A stretch of 11,114 bases of DNA from an uncultured Prevotellaceae bacterium (GTDB taxonomy: Bacteria > Bacteroidota > Bacteroidia > Bacteroidales > Bacteroidaceae). The translations under genes and the position numbers were made by a program. Below are positions 5,999-11,114 of this stretch, one piece after another (the first letter of the stretch is position 1; each line of letters starts with the position of its first letter). The stretch spans positions 1 through 11,114 of the forward strand of contig CAMZHB010000025.1 in NCBI GenBank assembly GCA_947306605.1. The letters run 5' to 3'. The notes beneath the pieces are model-generated. The model did no database searches, had not been told where the DNA came from, and was given only the letters and a program-made list of their open reading frames with translations.

Positions 5999-7519
5999 AT
6001 GCGACAAAAGGTCATAATTTTAGACTTCGGTTCACAAACCACGCAACTTATCGGTCGTCGTGTGCGCGAACTCAATACGTTCTGCGAGATTCTCCCGTAT
6101 AACAAATTTCCTGTCGGAGATGAGTCTGTGATAGGTGTAATTCTCAGCGGCTCTCCCTATAGTGTTTATGACCCGACTGCATTTAAGGTCGACTTGACGC
6201 AATTTAGTCATCTCCCGGTCTTAGGTATTTGCTATGGTGCCCAATATATGAGTTACACAATGGGAGGTAACGTGGAGCCATGCGGTAAAAGGGAATACGG
6301 TCGTGCTCGTCTGGAAACTTTTGAGCCAGACAGTCCCTTGTTCAAAGGATTTGAATCGCGTTCACAGGTTTGGATGAGTCACGGAGATACGATTACGGCT
6401 TTGCCTAAGGGATTCCGTCGCATCGCATCCACAGAAGATGTGGAGTATGCCGCTTATCAGGCGCAGGACAAGCCGGTCTATGGTGTGCAGTTCCATCCTG
6501 AAGTTTACCATACTGCACAAGGTACACAGTTACTTCGCAATTTTGTCGTGGATATTTGTGGCAGTCGTCAGGATTGGAGCCCTTCGGCGTTCGTAGAGAG
6601 CACTATGAAGGAATTAAAGAAACAATTGGGTGACGATAAAGTGATATTGGGTCTCAGTGGCGGCGTTGATTCCAGTGTATGCGCGACGTTGCTTAACCGG
6701 GCAATAGGAAAGAACCTCACATGTATCTTTGTCGACCACGGACTCTTGCGTAAGAATGAATTTCAAAACGTGTTGCGCGATTATGAAGGCTTAGGTCTGA
6801 ATGTTATAGGCGTTGATGCGAGTGACAAGTTCTTCTCAGAACTCTCTGGAGTCGCTGAACCGGAACTTAAACGCAAGATTATTGGTGCCGGGTTTATTGA
6901 TGTATTCGAAGCAGAGGCTTTAAAAATTACTGACGCCCGTTGGCTCGCTCAAGGGACCATCTATCCTGACCGCATCGAGAGTTTAAACATTACAGGAAAG
7001 ACTATAAAGAGTCACCATAATGTAGGTGGATTGCCAGAAAAGATGAATTTGAAACTCTGCGAGCCACTTAAATGGCTTTTCAAGGATGAAGTGCGCCGCG
7101 TAGGCCGAGAACTTGGCATGCCTGAGCATCTTATCAAGCGCCATCCTTTTCCTGGCCCTGGACTGGCCGTACGTATTCTCGGCGATATTACTCGTGAGAA
7201 GGTGCGAATCCTACAAGATGCCGACGATATCTATATCCGTGGACTTCACAAGTGGGGTCTTTACGACAAAGTTTGGCAAGCTGGCGTCATTCTTCTTCCT
7301 GTGAAAAGCGTTGGTGTAATGGGTGACGAGCGTACTTATGAACGTACCGTGGCTCTGCGGGCTGTGACAAGCACAGACGCAATGACTGCAGACTGGGCCC
7401 ATCTTCCCTATGAGTTTCTGGCAGAAGTGTCGAATGAAATCATTAATAATGTCAAGGGTGTCAACCGTGTTTGCTACGACATCTCATCTAAACCACCTTC
7501 AACTATAGAGTGGGAATAG
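5999..7519 (+). CDS. guaA: GMP synthase (glutamine-hydrolysing)
   Basis: This 506-residue enzyme converts XMP, ATP and glutamine to GMP, the last step of guanine nucleotide synthesis, in the cytoplasm. The class I glutamine amidotransferase domain spans about 4-190, with the nucleophile C78 in LGICYG and the H166/E168 pair in QFHPE. The ATP pyrophosphatase domain starts at about 200 and carries the PP-loop SGGVDSS at 220-226. The C-terminal dimerisation and XMP-binding domain includes RHPFPGPGLAVR (381-392) and the conserved end KPPSTIEWE. All key residues are present and the length is normal, so the gene looks intact. The start is fixed by the family N-terminus (KVIILDFGSQ) and a well-placed promoter element. 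It is transcribed alone, divergent from the PEP-synthase-like gene and convergent with sprA. Confidence 0.98.
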   Translation: MRQKVIILDFGSQTTQLIGRRVRELNTFCEILPYNKFPVGDESVIGVILSGSPYSVYDPTAFKVDLTQFSHLPVLGICYGAQYMSYTMGGNVEPCGKREYGRARLETFEPDSPLFKGFESRSQVWMSHGDTITALPKGFRRIASTEDVEYAAYQAQDKPVYGVQFHPEVYHTAQGTQLLRNFVVDICGSRQDWSPSAFVESTMKELKKQLGDDKVILGLSGGVDSSVCATLLNRAIGKNLTCIFVDHGLLRKNEFQNVLRDYEGLGLNVIGVDASDKFFSELSGVAEPELKRKIIGAGFIDVFEAEALKITDARWLAQGTIYPDRIESLNITGKTIKSHHNVGGLPEKMNLKLCEPLKWLFKDEVRRVGRELGMPEHLIKRHPFPGPGLAVRILGDITREKVRILQDADDIYIRGLHKWGLYDKVWQAGVILLPVKSVGVMGDERTYERTVALRAVTSTDAMTADWAHLPYEFLAEVSNEIINNVKGVNRVCYDISSKPPSTIEWE

Positions 7520-7525
7520 TATATT

Positions 7526-7551
7526 TGTGCCTGGTTATATAATAAGGCACA
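7526..7551 (+). terminator. Short hairpin just after guaA
   Basis: A 7-bp inverted repeat has arms TGTGCCT (7526-7532) and AGGCACA (7545-7551), with a 12-base AT-rich loop. It begins 7 bases after the guaA stop. No run of T follows on either strand, so alone it is a poor intrinsic terminator. It may protect the 3' end of the transcript, or assist the stronger hairpin 6 bases further on. Confidence 0.4.
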
Positions 7552-7557
7552 TAATTG

Positions 7558-7602
7558 AACGTACGGGCCACATAAAAACTTTTATGTGGCCCGTACGTTT
7601 TT
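7558..7602 (+). terminator. Strong hairpin terminator between guaA and sprA
   Basis: A 20-bp perfect inverted repeat has its left arm at 7558-7577 and its right arm at 7580-7599, with a GC-rich middle (CGTACGGGCCACAT). Only two bases separate the arms, so the innermost A-T pairs must open to form the loop. The right arm runs into TTTTT (7598-7602), the form of an intrinsic terminator for guaA. The stem is symmetric, so it would also form in a minus-strand sprA transcript, but the T tract there is weak. It is the only strong terminator candidate for both convergent genes. Confidence 0.85.
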
Positions 7603-7641
7603 GTATGTTTGAGTTACCGTTTTCTTCAGGCAGTTTCCTTG

Positions 7642-10600
7642 TTATCTGGCCAATGAGAATCGAACGGCAATGCCGAAATCACGCGTGGTAGTTGGATATG
7701 CGCTTGACGAAAGCAGAGGTGTCGTGGTCTGATGCTCATAATAGGCTTTCAATGTGAGTAATTTGCTCAACGTGTAGTCAGCTGTGAACGATATTTTCAG
7801 AGCTTTGTTACCGCTGGTGGCCTGTGAGAGCAGCGTATTGATGTTTCGGTTCACCGCACTTTGGTCTCGCAGCGAGAGATTGAAGTTTAAGTTGAGAGGA
7901 TTAGCCATTCCGGTAGACGTATCTGTGGAATTGTCTTCCTGTTTCTTGTCATCCTCGTTGTTATTTCCGCGTCCCTTTGAGCGAGAACGGTTATTGGTCA
8001 TTTTACGGTGCTTTGGCTTTCCGAATATTTTGATGTCGTTAATCTTATATCCCAATCCGACGGTAAAGTCCTTTGTTATGGATTCTGTAATTTGTTGTGA
8101 CGTCATGCTCAGTGAGAGAATGCGTGCCTGATTATAGCGTACCGTTGTTGTCAGTCCGTTATTGAACGTCACACTAATACCACCCAACGGCGAGAATGCC
8201 TCGTTGATGCTGACAGTACTGATGTCGAACATGCTTGACGGCACAGGATTGCCGGTAGTGGCATTGTTCACAAAGCCAAGTCCCATGTATTCCATGTAAC
8301 TGCTGTATGAGTTGTAGGCACCTACGGAATAAATGCTCTTATAGCTGTGCTCAAGGGTGAAACTCTTGAAATTTTGGCGGAACCAAGGGATACGCATCAG
8401 ACCACCATAAGTGACTTTCCAGTTAGGTAGGAGACGCTTGAGGCTTGGGAAGATGTCGAGTGACGAAGATTTGCTTCCGCCACAATAAGCTGCGAGGAAC
8501 GCCGGAATCATTACGTCAGAGGAGTAGGGGTCTACGGTTCCGTTGGCCGGGTCAAAGGTATTGCCTGCCAGAGAACTGGTGGCCGGATAAACGCTTCCGA
8601 TATATTTGCTCTCAACGCGGTCGCGGAAGGCATTGAGATAGTCTACGAATTTCTCAAATGTCTTGCTCTTATATCCATTGTCGGCATCGCCAATACCATC
8701 AAAGGCAGAACCGATGCTTATGGTGGTCATGGTAAATGTTCCGGACTGTGTTGTCGGCATTCCTGGGAACATGTACTGGATGCTTCTCGCACGTGCGATG
8801 GTGCGTGTGGCATTTAAGTCGACCTTTAGTCCCTCAAGCGGTTCAAGTGTAGCCGATATAATGAGATTTTCACTTTTGTTAGTGGCCGCTGGAGTGGAGA
8901 CACTGTCGTTGTCAAGCAACCAGCCGCGCTCTTGAGCCCTTGTAATGTAGTTATCGTCAATCATGCCGAAAGCGAAGTCAAGTCCAGGTTTAAGCCCGCC
9001 CACGTTATTCTGTCCGAAGAAGTCCCCGACATTAGGCATGAAGCCTGGAAGTGACATGTTGTAGGAACTGTTGTAACTTATGTTGACGTTACGCAGCATC
9101 ATAGCCCTTCTGGCAATGAAACGAAGCGTTTTGTACCAACCCTGGTCGGTTTGAGGCTTGGCCGGGACAACACTGATTTTGACTTTCACGGTGTCCTTGT
9201 TCAGAATGGTAATTGTGTTGTTACTCTTAACCTTGAAACGAATGGGATAACGCTTGCCGTCTGCACGTAAAGCCGACACTTTAAGCTTCTTCGTGCGTTG
9301 GTTGTGATTTACCTCAATAGTTGAGTCTGCGAATAATTGTATTTCTTGTTCGAAACGTTTCTTCTTATTCTCTTCATCCTTATCTTTGTCATTCTTATTT
9401 CCCGAACGCGCACCGCTAGTTGCGTAGTAACGGTTTGTATTCTTGAGGAACGGCGATAGATTGTATAGTTGTTCCATGTTGAATCTCGCGTTTACTTTGA
9501 AATTACGTTGACTTGTGACAGTATTACCCAAAGTAGAGCCGTCACTTAAGAAGGTTCCGCGGTCCCAACCATAGGCTGCGTCATAGGCTAAGTCGGACGT
9601 AATCCATTTGAAGATGGGTATAAGCGAAATGGGAAGCTTCCAAGATGCGTTGAAGTCTTGTCTAAAAGTAAGCGGAGTGCCGAAATGACGGATGCTTCTC
9701 CATACGGAGTCTTTCCATGCCGTATATTCATCCGGATAGAGGTCTTTATTCACGGGTGCATATGGCTCCACTATTTCCGCATTTGTGGCAGTCTGGATGC
9801 TGGCGTGGATATTGTTGGTCAAATCCCAGTTGAGGTTTAATGAACGATTCCACAAGAAATCACTGGACCAGTTTAACGGCAACGATTTGTCGCTTAGGTT
9901 CTGCATATCACGCTCCTGCAACTCATAATATGTGCGTGTGATGTCGGAATTTAGAGTTAAGTTCTGTGGTAACCAGTTGATCTTTTCTTCCTTAAGTATT
10001 TTCCACCACTCAGATTTGCTCTTGATGCCTTTAAATGGTTCAAATGGTTTGAAATCGGGGGAGTAATTGTAGTTTGCATTGAACTTCCACATGTCATTCT
10101 TCTCCCAAACGGTGGTTTCGCCTGAGGTATATTTGTGACTGTGGGAGTAACTGAATGCGAAGTTTGCCGGATCGTAAGGCATGGGGTGCTTCTTTGTGGC
10201 GATTCCCAATTTGGCATTACTGATACTGAAGTTACGGTCAATGCTTGTGGTCGTCGTGATGCTTTCGAGCGAGTCTTTCTCTTGTTTCGTGCTCAGTGCG
10301 TCGAGGGCGTCAGACAAACGCATGTCTGTATCAAGAGGATTATACTTTGGAGCAATTTTACGTTTATTGTAGGAGTAGTAAAGCGGAGCTTGAACCTTTG
10401 CTTTTTCTGGGAAGAACCGTCCAAGTTGTACGTTTGTAGTAATATTATATTCGTAAAGGTCTGTATTTCTCCGTTCATTGATTCCTTGTTCAAGCCCACC
10501 AAATCCGCTTGTTTCTACATGCCCGTTCATGGCCACGGTGGCCACGTCACTAAGTTGTACGTCTAACTTTGCCCGTGCAGCCCAACCACCTTCGTCCGTG

Positions 10601-11114
10601 TAATCTTGTAATCGCAATTCGTTAACCCACACTTCCACGCTCTTCATGGCTCGTGAGTTATTGCGTACGCCAATCATAATGGTGCGAATTTCACCTAGCG
10701 ACGGATTACCCATAACTGTAATCTTGTTGTTAGGATGGTCGGGGTCGTATTCTTGGTATGGAGTCATGTATGAGGCTTGGCCTAGTGACTTCTGCTTGTT
10801 ACGGTTTTTCTTTATGTCGGTTAGCAGCGACAAATCTATGTCAAGCATGTTCTCATCTGGCCATACGGCGCGACAATCTGCAGAAGAATACGTATCATAA
10901 TGCCCCGGCGCTGTTACTTTCAAAGGTATCTCGTATTCATAATAGTTATTACGGTAATCAGAGCCGAAACGGATAAATATGCTCGTTTCTTCATCGCGTA
11001 AACTATTGTCTCCGGTAAGCGCATTTGCGTGTACGAACATTTGTATGTGCTTGTACTGGCGAAGATCTAAGCCGAAGTTTTTATAAATAGCGCGTGCTTC
11101 ACCTGTAGGAAGGT
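7642..11114 (-). CDS. sprA: SprA/Sov, type IX secretion outer-membrane translocon, C-terminal half (5' end outside window)
   Basis: The frame is open to the window edge, giving the last 1156 residues of a protein that in this family is about 2400-2500 long. An internal Met codon at 11040 is not the start, because LPTGEARAIYKNFGLDLRQY is encoded upstream of it and matches the conserved SprA sequence before QMFVHA. SprA (Sov in Porphyromonas gingivalis) is the giant outer-membrane beta-barrel through which type IX secretion substrates leave the periplasm. The segment is rich in alternating aromatic/polar strands (NLTLNSDITRTYYEL, SLNLNWDLTNNIHAS) and ends in a barrel-like strand, DFGIAVRFSLAR. 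Family-typical blocks include PSLGEIRTIMIGVRNNSR and NISYNSSYNMSLPGFMPNVGDFFG. Two highly charged, probably disordered stretches interrupt it, at about 9350-9411 and 7915-8025. No frameshift or stop is seen. Confidence 0.95.
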   Translation of the reverse strand, partial: LPTGEARAIYKNFGLDLRQYKHIQMFVHANALTGDNSLRDEETSIFIRFGSDYRNNYYEYEIPLKVTAPGHYDTYSSADCRAVWPDENMLDIDLSLLTDIKKNRNKQKSLGQASYMTPYQEYDPDHPNNKITVMGNPSLGEIRTIMIGVRNNSRAMKSVEVWVNELRLQDYTDEGGWAARAKLDVQLSDVATVAMNGHVETSGFGGLEQGINERRNTDLYEYNITTNVQLGRFFPEKAKVQAPLYYSYNKRKIAPKYNPLDTDMRLSDALDALSTKQEKDSLESITTTTSIDRNFSISNAKLGIATKKHPMPYDPANFAFSYSHSHKYTSGETTVWEKNDMWKFNANYNYSPDFKPFEPFKGIKSKSEWWKILKEEKINWLPQNLTLNSDITRTYYELQERDMQNLSDKSLPLNWSSDFLWNRSLNLNWDLTNNIHASIQTATNAEIVEPYAPVNKDLYPDEYTAWKDSVWRSIRHFGTPLTFRQDFNASWKLPISLIPIFKWITSDLAYDAAYGWDRGTFLSDGSTLGNTVTSQRNFKVNARFNMEQLYNLSPFLKNTNRYYATSGARSGNKNDKDKDEENKKKRFEQEIQLFADSTIEVNHNQRTKKLKVSALRADGKRYPIRFKVKSNNTITILNKDTVKVKISVVPAKPQTDQGWYKTLRFIARRAMMLRNVNISYNSSYNMSLPGFMPNVGDFFGQNNVGGLKPGLDFAFGMIDDNYITRAQERGWLLDNDSVSTPAATNKSENLIISATLEPLEGLKVDLNATRTIARARSIQYMFPGMPTTQSGTFTMTTISIGSAFDGIGDADNGYKSKTFEKFVDYLNAFRDRVESKYIGSVYPATSSLAGNTFDPANGTVDPYSSDVMIPAFLAAYCGGSKSSSLDIFPSLKRLLPNWKVTYGGLMRIPWFRQNFKSFTLEHSYKSIYSVGAYNSYSSYMEYMGLGFVNNATTGNPVPSSMFDISTVSINEAFSPLGGISVTFNNGLTTTVRYNQARILSLSMTSQQITESITKDFTVGLGYKINDIKIFGKPKHRKMTNNRSRSKGRGNNNEDDKKQEDNSTDTSTGMANPLNLNFNLSLRDQSAVNRNINTLLSQATSGNKALKISFTADYTLSKLLTLKAYYEHQTTTPLLSSSAYPTTTRDFGIAVRFSLAR

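Noticed and set aside
10135..10566. Open frame of 143 codons on the plus strand inside sprA
   Set aside because: It is antisense to a clearly conserved sprA frame, resembles no family and has shadow-like composition.
11038..11040. ATG as the start of the minus-strand gene at the right edge
   Set aside because: The frame continues upstream without a stop, and that sequence (EARAIYKNFGLDLRQY) is conserved in SprA, so the codon is internal.
1..11114. CRISPR arrays, insertion sequences, tRNA or rRNA genes, toxin-antitoxin pairs, prophage or attachment sites
   Set aside because: No spaced repeats, transposase motifs, RNA-gene signatures or integrase were found; the genes are core or envelope functions with short intergenic gaps.

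Overview
The window looks like a chromosomal segment of a Bacteroidales bacterium, most likely Prevotella or a close relative. The gene content supports this: an aerotolerance bat operon tail, a SprA/Sov outer-membrane translocon subunit of the type IX secretion system, and a two-receiver PEP-synthase-like protein of a kind I recall from Bacteroidetes. Matches to the Bacteroidetes promoter element TAnnTTTG and weak Shine-Dalgarno sequences point the same way. The genus is inferred from protein style only.

Layout, left to right. (1) Positions 1-1927, plus strand: the C-terminal part of BatD, then BatE overlapping it by 4 bases, then a PAP2-family membrane phosphatase 23 bases further on. These look like one transcription unit. 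(2) A hairpin at 1930-1958 separates this from the convergent minus-strand pair. (3) Positions 1966-5902, minus strand: a 987-residue protein with two receiver-like domains fused to a PEP/pyruvate-binding ATP-grasp module, followed 67 bases downstream by an RluA-family rRNA pseudouridine synthase. (4) A 96-bp divergent intergenic region with a back-to-back -7 promoter element for each side. (5) Positions 5999-7519, plus strand: guaA, GMP synthase. (6) A 122-bp convergent gap with two hairpins, the second a 20-bp perfect inverted repeat that can terminate both genes. (7) Positions 7642-11114, minus strand: the C-terminal 1156 residues of SprA, open to the window edge.

Functionally this is mostly core and cell-envelope material: the Bat membrane complex, lipid phosphate metabolism, ribosome modification, purine synthesis and protein secretion. 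I see no mobile element, CRISPR array, tRNA, rRNA or prophage. The most unusual gene is the 987-residue protein. It keeps the ATP-binding half of PEP synthase but has neither the phosphohistidine swivelling domain nor the PEP-binding barrel, and it carries one degenerate and one apparently intact receiver domain. Its reaction cannot be the ordinary PEP synthase cycle carried out on one chain, so it is the best candidate here for an undescribed activity.
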